Shown: positions 1-9,200 of the stretch, piece after piece | How positions within the stretch are numbered: the first letter of the stretch is position 1 | Layout of the letters: each line of letters starts with the position of its first letter | NCBI GenBank assembly: GCA_016704425.1 | Contig: JADJAC010000003.1 | Span: 1 to 18,274, forward strand | DNA length: 18,274 bases | Reading direction: 5' to 3' | From: Sphingomonadales bacterium | GTDB lineage: Bacteria > Pseudomonadota > Alphaproteobacteria > Sphingomonadales > Sphingomonadaceae | Translations under genes and position numbers: made by a program | Notes under the pieces: generated by a model | The model's input: only the letters and a program-made list of their open reading frames with translations | Databases searched by the model: none | Told to the model about the DNA's origin: nothing

Positions 1-535
1 GCCCCAATGGCCGAGGTGGGAGAGATCTGGGTTTGCCCTGGACCTCTACAAACATATTATTGGCAAACCCGAAACGGCTAGGCTCGTCATGGGAGGTGAC
101 TCACGCAGGTGGCGGTCTGGCCGCCGCGACGGCAATGGCGGCGCGCGATGCAGGATTGCCAATGCCCGAAAAGATGATCCTGATATGCCCCTGGCTCGAC
201 GCCTGCCCGGATGATCCTGATCAACCCGGAATTGAGCTTCGCGATCCACTCTCACCATCCGTGGCATTCGTGAGGCTGGGGAAATGTATGCCGGCGCTGC
301 CGGTACAATCGATTCCCGTGTGAGCCGATTCATGCAGATTGGTCGGGTCTTCCGCCAATCCTCGCCTTTGGTGGGAGTGATGATATCCTTGTTGTCCGAT
401 TCGCGCGCCCTAGGCGCAAAGCTTTCATCTGTGGAATATATCGAAGGATCGGGCCTGATGCATGACTGGCCGATCTTCGGTTTTCCTGGATCACGGGCGG
501 CACAGGCCAGGATGGCAAGGTTTGCCGCGGCGTAA
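1..535 (+). pseudogene. alpha/beta hydrolase (HSL family), 5'-truncated by window edge and frameshifted
   Basis: This is the C-terminal part of a hormone-sensitive-lipase-type alpha/beta hydrolase, a serine esterase whose substrate cannot be told from sequence. The nucleophile elbow GDSAGGG is recovered around 97-115 once an extra base near 101-104 is removed. An acid-residue motif (GGSDDIL) lies near 371-391, and the catalytic-histidine segment GLMHDWPIFGF at about 454-486, so all three triad elements are present. Reading switches frame near 102 (extra base), 252 (missing), 326 (missing) and 397 (extra). Between these points the protein text is well conserved (CPWLDA, EMYAGAAG). It ends at TAA 533-535, nine bases from the end of the convergent transporter gene. 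The start lies before the window. The frame breaks look like sequencing indels, so the real gene may be intact. The fold assignment is firm; the substrate is unknown. Confidence 0.8.
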
Positions 536-544
536 CGTCGGGTC

Positions 545-1455
545 TTAGTGTGCCGGAATGCCGCGTTCAGGGTCCGAATGTCCCTCGGGATCGGGGTGAA
601 TCAGGATTTCCGTTCCAGGAAAATCGACCATCAGGCGCGCTTCGACTTCGTCCATGACCCGATGTGCTTCGGAAATTGTCATCGCTGGGTCGACCCAGAC
701 ATGGAATTGGACAAATTCGTGCGATCCGCTGGATCGGGTTCGAAAGTCGTGGATTCCCTTGAGTTCAGGATGACCCCGGGCAATGGCGAGAAAGCGTTCC
801 CGCTTTTCCTCTGGCCATTCCTTATCCATCAGTTGATTGACAGCGTGAGCGGCGACTTCCTTTGCGTGCCAAAGCAGCCAGAGCCCGATTCCGATTCCGA
901 AGACGGGGTCAGCACCATGTATGTGCAGGATGGAATCCAGAAACAATGCGGCAATGACCGAAGCATTGAGCACCAGGTCGCTGGCATAGTGAACCTGGTC
1001 GGCCTGAATGGCGACCGACCCTGTCTTGCGCACAACGTAACGCTGGAAACTGACCAGCGCGAGGGTTGCCATGATCGCCACAATCGAGACGCCTATGCCA
1101 AGTTCCGGGCTTTCCGGCGCCCGACTTGCCCCGATCTGGCTCATGCCGCGCAGGCCGATTGCCAGCGCCGAGGCTGATATAATGCCCGTCTGAAACAGGG
1201 CTGCAAGCGCTTCGGCCTTTCCATGCCCATAAGCATGATCGTCATCAGCCGGCTGGGCGGCCAGGCGCACGGAAAAGAGTGTCACGAGTGATGCAACGAT
1301 GTCGAGCGCCGTATCCGCGAGCGATCCGAGCATCGAGACGGAACCGGTCTGCCATGCGGCCCAGCCTTTGAGGCCAAGCAGGAAATGGCCATTGAAACGC
1401 TGGCAAAAGCTGCTCGCTGCGTCAAGGCGCTGCGCAGCTTCACATCGGCCTTCAC
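545..1455 (-). CDS. cation diffusion facilitator (FieF-like Zn/Fe efflux), one frameshift
   Basis: This is a CDF-family antiporter, an inner-membrane protein that exports divalent metal (Zn2+, Fe2+ and similar) in exchange for protons. Two metal-site motifs match the FieF pattern: DTALD in TM2 and HYASD in TM5. Hydrophobic segments fit six TM helices, and the C-terminal cytoplasmic domain (FVQFHVWVD...EILIHPDPEGH) has the usual histidines. I place the start at GTG 1455, which overlaps the pdxH stop as GTGA and gives MKADVKLRSALTQRAAFASVSMAIF. A base is missing in the AAA run at 1383-1385 (TTT on the coding strand), which breaks the frame in TM1. Adding it gives 912 nt, about 303 residues, the usual family length. 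A longer reading that continues upstream through pdxH in the shifted frame is artefactual. It is co-transcribed with pdxH. Metal specificity is inferred only from the motif pattern. Confidence 0.85.
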
Positions 1456-2033
1456 GGGTAGAGCAGGCCTTCTGTCCAGCTGTCTGAACCGGTCCTGGTG
1501 AACAGATGCCGCTCATGAAGCCGGTGTTCACGATCCTGCCAGAATTCGATCCTGTGCGGCGAGACGCAATAGCCAGACCAGTGCGGGGGTCGTGGCACCG
1601 GATGGCCTTCAAATCGGGCCGCCATGTCGGCATAGCGCGCCTCGAAGACTTCGCGCGCATCGAGTGGACGCGATTGGTCCGATGCCCAGGCGCCAAGCTG
1701 AGAATCCCGGCTGCGGGTTGCGAAATAGGCGTCTGCTGTTGCGTTATCGACGTTCAGGATATTGCCTTCGATCCGGATCTGGCGCCGCAGGGACTTCCAG
1801 TGGAACAGCAGAGCCGCAAAACCGCGCTCCGCAATTTGGCGTGCCTTGTCACTTTCCTTGTTCGTGTAGAACACAAAGCCGTCGCGCCCATGTCCCTTGA
1901 GCAGGACCATCCTCACCGAAGGCTGGCCTTCCGCATTGGAAGTGGCCAACGCCATTGCATTGGAATCATTGGGTTCGGCTTTCCGTGCTTCCGAAAGCCA
2001 GAGATCGAACAGTTCAAAGGGATCGGTTGCCAT
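1452..2033 (-). CDS. pdxH: pyridoxamine/pyridoxine 5'-phosphate oxidase
   Basis: PdxH is a cytoplasmic FMN enzyme that oxidizes pyridoxine 5'-phosphate or pyridoxamine 5'-phosphate to pyridoxal 5'-phosphate in vitamin B6 synthesis and salvage. The frame is intact at 193 residues. Family blocks run in order: EPNDSNAMALAT near the N-terminus, SVRMVLLKG, FYTNKESDKARQI, FHWKSLRRQIRIEG, SQLGAWASDQS, and the C-terminal HWSGYCVSPHRIEFWQDREHRLHER ending EGLLYP. ATG 2033 is the best start, with GGAG about six bases upstream on the coding strand. A TTG at 2051 would add six residues but is less likely. It is first in a leftward pair; its TGA overlaps the GTG of the metal transporter gene. It diverges from the ATP-grasp gene across about 93 bases. 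Confidence 0.95.
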   Translation of the reverse strand: MATDPFELFDLWLSEARKAEPNDSNAMALATSNAEGQPSVRMVLLKGHGRDGFVFYTNKESDKARQIAERGFAALLFHWKSLRRQIRIEGNILNVDNATADAYFATRSRDSQLGAWASDQSRPLDAREVFEARYADMAARFEGHPVPRPPHWSGYCVSPHRIEFWQDREHRLHERHLFTRTGSDSWTEGLLYP

Positions 2034-2126
2034 GACGGCTCCACTAGACAAGGCTCACTTTGAAGTCGAGCATCGCTTGCCCTGTGCGGCTTGATGTGGT
2101 GAAGCGACATTCGATGGAAGGCGCAG
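2034..2126. promoter_or_regulatory. short divergent intergenic region between pdxH and the ATP-grasp gene
   Basis: These 93 bases separate two divergent start codons, so promoters for both directions are expected here or just inside the genes. Ribosome binding sites are visible: GGAAGG at 2115-2120 before ATG 2127 (+), and GGAG on the minus strand just before ATG 2033. I see no convincing -35/-10 pair or operator palindrome. The regulatory role is inferred from gene orientation. Confidence 0.4.
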
Positions 2127-4584
2127 ATGACACATTGGGGTGATGGTTCTCGCGAGCGGGAGGCTGCCGAGTCAATCCTCAAGGCCTATTGCGGCGAGGC
2201 CGGGCCCGGCGCGATGTCATGTGCGGGGCTTCGGCCGGAGATTCCCAAGTCTGGCAGTCGATCCTCCAGGAGGTCCTGGCCGTCGGCCAAGGCAGTATTG
2301 CCCAGGTGCAAGAACAGCTGCAGCGCCATGTCGAGGAAATCGGTACGAGTTTTCGCCTGCCGAATGAAGGAGAAGAGCGACCTTGGCCGGTCTCTCCCTT
2401 GCCCTTGCCGATCGCGGAAGGTGAATGGGCGGGCATAGCTGCTGCTGGTAGTGCAGCGCGCAGAACTGAGCGAACTTCTGCTTGCCGACATTTATGGTCC
2501 GCAACGGCTTGTTGAATCCAACGTGTTGCCCACTGCTGCGTTGACGGGAAGCCCCCAGTTCTTGCGGCCAATGGTCGGAATTTCACCGCCGGGTGGCCAC
2601 TATCTCAATATCTACGCTGCCGATCTGGGCCGCGGGCCAGATGGAGAATGGCGCGTTCTTGCGGACCATACCCGCTCACCGGCCGGAGCAGGTTATGCGC
2701 TTGAGAACCGGCTGGCCGCTTCCCAGATCATCGGCAGCCTTTCCGAACGGCTGAACGTAGCGCGACTGGCGCCGTTTTTCGCCGATCTTCGCGCGGGTAT
2801 TGCAGCAAGCTGCGAGCGCAGCGACCCGAGGCTGGCGCTCCTCACTCCGGGACGGTTCAACCAGAGTTATGCCGAGCAGGCTCACCTGGCGCGCTATCTC
2901 GGGGTTCTTCTGGTCGAAGGCGCGGACATCGCGGTGCACGACGATCGGGTCTATCTCCGCACGATCGAGGGACTGAAACGGGTTGATGCACTTTTGGCAA
3001 CGCATGGATGCCCGTCTGCTCGACCCTCTGGCGCTCGATTCACGGTCTGCAATAGGCGTGCCGGGCCTTGTCGACGCGATGGCCGCCGGTGGTATCGTCA
3101 TCGCCAATTTTCCGGGGTCCGCGGTGCTGGAAGCGCCCGCATTTGCCGCTTTCATGCCACAGCTGGCCCGGCACCTCTTGGGAGAGCCGCTCCGGCTGCC
3201 AAACATCGCGACCTGGTGGTGCGGGCAGGCGCGCGAAGCAGAACATGTGGTGTCGGAACTTGACAATCTCGTGATCGACGCGGCCTTTGCAACGCCATTG
3301 CTGGGACTCGGCAAGGGCGGCGCGAGGCTCGGTAGTGAGGTGCGGCGAAGAGCGAAAGCGCTTGCTCGAAGACATTGCGCGGCGGCCACAAGACTATATC
3401 GCGCACGAAATTGTCAATCTTTCGACGATGCCAGTGGCCGTCGAGGGCGTCCTTTGGCGCGTCCCTTTACGCTGCGTGTCTTTGCAGCGCGCGATGCACG
3501 CGGGACATGGACAGTAATGCCTGGTGGATTTGTCCGCATAGGCCCCGTTGCGGATGTTCGTGCCACGTCGATCGGTGCCGGCACCCGATCAGCCGATGTG
3601 ATTGTCCACGGGACGCAGCCTGTCGTTCCTGTAACCCTTCGAACAGCGAGCCAGGCGATCCGGCGAAATCCGGGGACTCTGCCAAGCCGGGTCGCAGACA
3701 ATCTGTTCTGGCTCGGTCGTTACCTGGAACGCGGAGAGACCGTACTTGGCCTTGTCCGGGCCGGATCGGCGAGCGCGAACGCCGGAAAAGACAATCATCA
3801 GACGACGGAACGCCTCTGCAACCAATTGATTGCAGTCGATGCGGTTCGCTGGAAAGCGGACGCAAGCCCCGGCGAAATCTTTGCTGCAGCGATCGACAAT
3901 CGAGAGGGCACGTCCAGCGTTTCTGCGCTGCTTGCGGCGGCGCGCGCAATCGGTTCGGGTTCTCGTGAACGGATTTCGCCCGATTTCTGGCAGATGCTTG
4001 ACGCACCATTTCCCAAAGAGGGATCGTTCCAGCAAAGGAGCTTCATCCTGCGCGCGCGCTTCGCTGCCTTTGCCGGGCTTGCGGCTGAGCATATGGGCCG
4101 GACTGCGGGCTGGCGGTTTCATGACCTTGGGCGGCGGATTGAGAGGGCACTCAATTTCGCGCGGCTGCTCCGTACATTCGCGACGGAAGAGGCATCAGCC
4201 AACGACCTGACTGCGCTCCTCGAACTCGGTGACGTGCAGATCAGCTATCGTCAACGCTATGCGACTGGCCTCGCATTGATGCCAGTCAGGGACCTTGTCG
4301 GCCTTGATCCCTTCAATCCGCGTTCGATCAGCTTTCAGGCCAATGCGATCCGTGAACATCTCGACGCGCTTCCACGCCTCAAGGATGATGGCATGGCAGA
4401 GCCTCAACAGGCAGCGGCAACTGGATTGGTTGCGCTCAATTCAACACTGTCGGCCACGATGTTGACGGCTGAGGTCTGCGACGAGCTTGAAGGGCGACTG
4501 TTCGCCTTGTCGGACGCGATCAGCGAGCGATTCTTCCTGCGCGGCAGTGAAACGCTCCGGGCTTCGGGGATGACGCTGGCATGA
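2127..4584 (+). CDS. circularly permuted type 2 ATP-grasp / alpha-E domain fusion protein, five frameshifts
   Basis: The reconstructed protein is about 818 residues with two domains. The first is a circularly permuted ATP-grasp domain (DUF404/DUF407 type), roughly residues 80-500, with blocks ELLLADIYGPQRLV, RVLADHTRSPAGAGYALENR, LLTPGRFNQSYAEQA and RPFTLRVFAARD...WTVMPGGFVRIG. The second is an alpha-helical alpha-E domain (DUF403 type), from about residue 518 (PSRVADNLFWLGRYLERGE) to the end. ATP-grasp domains ligate carboxylates to amines, so a peptide-like product is plausible; the true substrate is unknown. Frame changes occur near 2215 (missing base), 2443 (extra), 2996-2997 (extra G), 3340 (extra) and 3450 (missing). 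The net correction makes the length divisible by three. The start is ATG 2127 with GGAAGG six bases upstream. The stop overlaps the transglutaminase start as ATGA. The family call is secure. Confidence 0.85.
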
Positions 4585-5465
4585 CACAGTTCGCGATCCG
4601 GCACCTGACGTGCTTCAAGTATGAGAAGCCGGTTCATTTTTCACGGTCAAATCTGAGGCTGGAGCCGATTGCCTGGCCCGGCCAGACTCTGGTCAGTCAC
4701 AGCATCACCATCAATCCGGGCGGGCAGTTGGCTCCGGCTCCCTTGCGTTCGGCGCTCGTCAACCTGACGCGGCTGAACATTCCGGGCGCGACAACCAGTC
4801 TTGAAATTATCAGCAAATCGCTGGTTTCTGTCGAACGGACGCCCCAATTGTCATGGCTTGGTGAGCCGAGCATTGCAGAAGTCGGGAGGCTGGCCCGCGA
4901 AAGCGTTGACAATTCGGACCTTTCGCCTGCCAATTTCCTGTACCCGTCCAGCTTCATTCCGATGGACGCCGCCATTGCCGACTGGAGTGCCGAAGCTCTG
5001 TCTGGCGATCGGTCCGTCTTTGCTGCGGCCTATGAACTGGCCGTTCGCATCCAGCGGGAGTTTCGATATGATCCCAACGCAACAATGGCAGAAACACCTC
5101 CGGCAGAAGCCTTCGCCGCGCGCGCCGGGGTGTGTCAGGATTTTTCCCAGATCATGATTTGCGCGCTGCGGGCAGCGGGAATTCCTGCCGCCTATGCGTC
5201 AGGCTATATTCGGACCGAGCCGGCGCCGGGGCAGGACCGCCTTCAGGGTGCCGATGCGACGCACGGCTGGGTGATGGTCTGGTGCGGGCCGGAAAAGGGC
5301 TGGCTCGGGCTCGATCCAACCAATGGCATAGCAATGGGCGGCGATCACATCGTCATGGCGGTCGGGCGCGATTATCTCGACATTGCGCCGATCGACGGGG
5401 TCTTCAACGGATATGGTGCGCAGGAAATCTTCGTTGAAGTCGATGTCGAGGCAGTAGCAGACTAG
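4581..5465 (+). CDS. transglutaminase-like cysteine protease/transferase family protein
   Basis: The intact protein is 294 residues. A bacterial transglutaminase N-terminal beta domain covers about residues 1-90, beginning FAIRHLTCFKYEKPVHFSRS. A transglutaminase-like core follows at about 160-260. The catalytic triad is visible as Cys185 in AGVCQDFSQ, His228 in ATHGWVMV and Asp245 in LGLDPTN. There is no signal peptide, so it is probably cytoplasmic. Bacterial members may act as peptidases or amide-bond transferases; which applies here is unknown. ATG 4581 overlaps the stop of the ATP-grasp/alpha-E gene as ATGA, so the two are translationally coupled. ATP-grasp plus alpha-E plus transglutaminase is a recurrent bacterial grouping linked to predicted peptide synthesis or processing. 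A proteasome-like peptidase, often nearby in such loci, is absent from the window. The gene ends four bases from the convergent secreted-protein gene. Confidence 0.92.
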   Translation: MTQFAIRHLTCFKYEKPVHFSRSNLRLEPIAWPGQTLVSHSITINPGGQLAPAPLRSALVNLTRLNIPGATTSLEIISKSLVSVERTPQLSWLGEPSIAEVGRLARESVDNSDLSPANFLYPSSFIPMDAAIADWSAEALSGDRSVFAAAYELAVRIQREFRYDPNATMAETPPAEAFAARAGVCQDFSQIMICALRAAGIPAAYASGYIRTEPAPGQDRLQGADATHGWVMVWCGPEKGWLGLDPTNGIAMGGDHIVMAVGRDYLDIAPIDGVFNGYGAQEIFVEVDVEAVAD

Positions 5466-5468
5466 CGA

Positions 5469-6000
5469 TTAGTAAATCCGCTTGACCTTTATGCCTGGCT
5501 GCTTGCGCACTGACATCTTGTAAGTGCCAAGCGCGGCGCGCTTGATGACAACCGGCATGCCCGGTTTTGGCGAGAGCGCGAGCGGAGAAAAGTCCATCTG
5601 CTGCCAGGTTGATCCTTCTGCAATCGTGATGACCCAGCCCCTCACCATTATAGCTTGCCGATTTTACTGTCGATTCCAGTTCGGCGATCTGGTTTTCCTC
5701 ATTATCGCCATCGCCGCCGCCGAACAGGCCAAGATCGGGCAGGGGCAGTCCAAAAAGAGTCCGCCGGGTCTTCTGCACCTGCTGCTTGTCGACCATGTAG
5801 ACTTCGTTCTTCGTGGCGGCCTCATCAAGCCGGGCAACCTCGGCATCATAGCATGCAAGACGCTGGGTGCTGTCTGTGATGGCGCGGCAATTGACGACCT
5901 TTTGCAGGAATTCGGACCGTGGCATCGGCTTGTTGCTGTCCTTGGCCCATGCAGGCATCGCAAACAGAGCCAATCCCGCAAACAGATACCCGGCTTTCAT
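5469..6000 (-). CDS. small secreted protein with RLACYD motif, one frameshift
   Basis: Not assigned to a named family. The reconstructed protein is about 176 residues. It starts at ATG 6000 with GAGG upstream and has a Sec signal peptide (MKAGYLFAGLALFAMPAWA|KD), so it is probably periplasmic or outer-membrane associated. The mature N-terminus has paired cysteines in VNCRAITDSTQRLACYDAEV, a motif style seen in several proteobacterial secreted proteins, including T6SS-associated VasI/TagO-like proteins. A glycine-rich linker (LFGGGDGDNEENQ) follows. The C-terminus then reads GWVITIAEGSTWQQMDF...PGMPVVIKRAALGTYKMSV, a small beta-rich module. An extra base near 5635-5638 shifts the frame; removing it gives 177 codons ending at TAA 5469-5471. 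It is divergent from the TonB receptor. No T6SS genes are in the window, so no such function is claimed. Confidence 0.75.
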
Positions 6001-6270
6001 TGTGCGTCCTCTTCTTCTCCCGCGTCCGCCCTGATTGCCACCAAAAACCGGATTCGCCAAGCGCGGCAAGAGTGTTGCATATTGGTGACAGTGTAGACGT
6101 AACATTGTGTCGCAGCCTTGAAACACGTTTACATCGGCGTTCCCCTTCGGCAAACCGCCCCCCAAGTCGGCATATGGGAGTGTGCCTGCGTTTGCATTCC
6201 CTTGTCGCCGGCGAAAAAATCGGGGCCGATCTTTCGGCTTTACACTCCAGAAGTAAGGGACTGGAACAAC
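6001..6270. promoter_or_regulatory. divergent intergenic region, secreted protein / TonB receptor
   Basis: This is the longest gap in the window (270 bases) and must carry the promoters for the divergent secreted protein and TonB receptor genes. The receptor's ribosome binding site is TAAGGGA at about 6254-6260, before ATG 6271. Around 6084-6115 there is an AT-richer segment with an imperfect inverted repeat (GACAGTGT ... ACATTGTGTC), which might be an operator but has several mismatches. I see no clear -35/-10 pair. A reading frame stays open upstream of 6271, but it has no signal peptide and is not the real N-terminus. Confidence 0.4.
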
Positions 6271-9200
6271 ATGAAAACTCAGAAATTCTATAGCCGTGCG
6301 CGCTTGAGCGCTGGCGTTGCATCGGCAGTTGTCGGTTTTGCAATGCTCGCGACGCCCGCATTCGCGCAGGAAGCTGCAAGCGATGAAGGCGGCGACGACA
6401 TCATCGTTACCGGTTCGCGCATTCCGCAGCCGAACCTTGAAGGCATCAGCCCGGTGACCACGGTCAACGCGGCAGACATCAAGCTTTCGGGTACGCCGAA
6501 GACGGAAGATCTCCTCAACTCGCTTCCGCAGGTTTTCGCTGCCCAGTCCTCGACGCTGTCGAACGGCGCAACCGGTACCGCCACGGTCGACCTTCGCGGT
6601 CTTGGCACGTCGCGCACCCTGGTCCTGATCAACGGCCGTCGCCTGATGACCGGCGATCCGAACAGCACCAGCTCGGCGGCTGACCTTAACTTCATCCCAA
6701 CGCAGCTGATCAAGCGCGTTGACGTTCTGACCGGCGGCGCTTCGGCGACCTACGGTGCAGACGCTGTTGCCGGCGTTGTCAACTTCATCATGGATACGGA
6801 CTTCGAAGGTTTCCGGATCGACGCGAACTACGGCTTCTATCAGCACAACAACCGCAACAAGATCACGCCGCCGCTCCTCAATGCGCGCCAGGCACAGGGC
6901 CTCGCCGGCTATGGCTATCCAACCGGCAGCGTTGCCGATGGTGGAACCTTTGATGGCAGCGTTTCGTTCGGTGGCAAGTTCGGCGATGATCGCGGCCATT
7001 TCATGGCCTATGCCGGGTATCGCAAGGCAAAGGCCGTGCTTCAGTCCAACCGTGACTACAGCGCTTGTACCGTGCAGGTGGCTGACGGTGCGGGCAATGG
7101 GTTCACACCTGGTTCGCCGCTTCAGTGCGGCGGTTCGGCAACCTCCGGAACTGGAAACGCCCTGCTTTTCAACAGCAGCAGTACATCTTCAACGTTTGGG
7201 GCGCTCGGGCCGGGAACCATAACCTTGGGGGCGCCGTCGCGTTATAATTTCGCGCCGACCAACTATTTCCAACGTCCGGACGAGCGGTATACCGCAGGTG
7301 CCTTTGTTGACTATGAAATCAGCGATGCCGTGAAGCCGTACATGGAATTCATGTTCATGGACGATCGCACGATTGCGCAGATTGCGCCATCGGGTGACTT
7401 TGGCAACACGCTGACGGTCAACTGCGACAACCCACTCATGTCGGCGCAGCAGTTCGGCGTGATCTGTCAGCCGGGCAACCTGATTAACGGGTTCATCGGC
7501 ACTTTCCCGACGGCAACTTCCGCCGGATACAACCCGACGCCCGGTGCGCCTGCGATCAACTTCGTCGATCCATTCGACGGCCATACCTACAACCAGGCGT
7601 TCTTCCAGTTGCTTCGCCGCAACGCCGAAGGTGGGCCGCGCATCAATGACCTTCAGCACACCGCTTTCCGCACCGTGATCGGCACCAAGGGCGACCTTGG
7701 CAAGGGTTGGGCTTATGACGCCTATTACCAGTATGGCCGGACCAACTATTCACAGGTCTACAGCAACGAATTCTCGACGGCTCGGCTGATCAAGGCGCTT
7801 GACGTTGTTGACGATCCGCGCGTTGCGGGCGTCCAGGCGATTTGTCGCTCGGCACTCAATGGCTCGGATCCGAATTGCGTTCCTTATGACGTGTTCGGTG
7901 GAACGCCGTCAGCTGCTTCGCTTGCCTATCTCAATGCAACCGGCTTCCTGAAGGGGCAAACCTCGCAACAGGTCCTGAGCGGAAGCTTGACCGGCGATCT
8001 GGGCGAATATGGTTTCAAGACGCCTTGGTCGGATGATGGTGTCGCCGTTGCGTTCGGTGTCGAGTATCGCAAGGACTCGCTTGAACTGAAGGCGGACAAT
8101 GCGTTCCAGACTGGCGATCTTACCGGTCAGGGCGCTCCGACTCTCGACGTTGTCGGCAACTACAAGGTCAAGGAAGTCCTGGGTGAAATCGAAGTACCGC
8201 TTGTGCGCGATGGTTTCATCAAGAACCTGACGTTCAATGGTGGCTACCGCCACTCAAGCTACAAGCTGTCCAGTGGCCGGTCGATCAGCACCGACACCTA
8301 CAAGCTCGCGCTTGATTTCTCGCCAGTATCGGACATCCGTTTCCGCGGAACCTACAACCGCGCGGTTCGCGTTCCGAACATCCAGGAACTGTTTGCTCCG
8401 CAGTATGTTGGCCTCGATGGTGTGACCGATCCTTGTTCCGGGGCGCCAATCACGGCTGCTCAGGTTGGTTGTATTGCGCAGGGCCTGTCAATTGGCCAGT
8501 CTGTGACGGCCAACCCGGCGGGGCAGTACAACGGCCTGCTCGGCGGCAACCCGAACCTGTTGCCTGAAATCGCCACGACAAAGACTCTCGGTGCTGTGTT
8601 CACGCCGAAGTTCATCCCGGGCTTCTCGCTGACAGTCGACTGGTTCGACATCAAGATCAAGAAGGCAATTCAGGGCTTTGGCGCTGACGCCATCCTGACG
8701 GCATGTACAGCGGGCAATCTGACGGCTTGCGGTCTCGTCCAACGCGATCCTGCCGGTTCGCTCTGGTTGACGTCTAACGGTTTTGTTCGGGATCTGCAGA
8801 CCAATGTCGGCAGCTTCAGCACGCGCGGTCTTGAAGTGAACGGGAATTATTCCCGCGAAATCGGCAGCGCCGGAACGGTCTCCTTCAGCCTGATCGGAAC
8901 GCTGCTCGACTCCTACACTGTCGATAACGGACTGACCGCGGTCTATGACTGCGCCGGTTACTTTGGCCCGACCTGCGGCACTCCGGCTCCGAAGTGGCGG
9001 CACAAGGCTCGTGTGTCGTTCAATGCCGCAAACGGCTTGGGCGCGTCGCTCCAGTGGCGTTACTTTGGTGCGGTTGATACCGAGTACAAGAACTCGAGCG
9101 CCACGCTTAGCGGGAACTTCTATGACTACAACTCGCGCATTGCGGCCCAGAGCTATTTCGATCTGGCCCTCACTGCGAAGCTGGGTGACCGGTATCGTTT

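Noticed and set aside
536..544. Bidirectional terminator between the hydrolase and the transporter genes
   Set aside because: Only a weak GCGGC/GCCGC pairing with a long loop is present and there is no T-run.
548..1177. A 209-codon open frame on the plus strand
   Set aside because: Antisense to the cation transporter, whose conserved metal-site motifs are on the minus strand.
1506..2063. A 185-codon open frame on the plus strand
   Set aside because: Shadow of pdxH, which is clearly coded on the minus strand.
2127..4584. Programmed ribosomal frameshifting in the ATP-grasp gene
   Set aside because: Five shifts in both directions lie at unrelated sites and the same pattern is seen in other genes. 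Sequencing indels explain it better.
6084..6115. Imperfect inverted repeat as an operator for the receptor
   Set aside because: The arms match poorly and the pattern fits no regulator consensus I recognise, so it is mentioned only within the intergenic entry.
6118..6270. Upstream extension of the TonB receptor frame
   Set aside because: The extension encodes no signal peptide. ATG 6271 has a ribosome binding site and begins a standard one.
5404..6999. A 531-codon open frame on the minus strand
   Set aside because: Only its inner part, below 6000, has real protein signal (a signal peptide starting at 6000). The rest is the antisense shadow of the TonB receptor plus the intergenic region.
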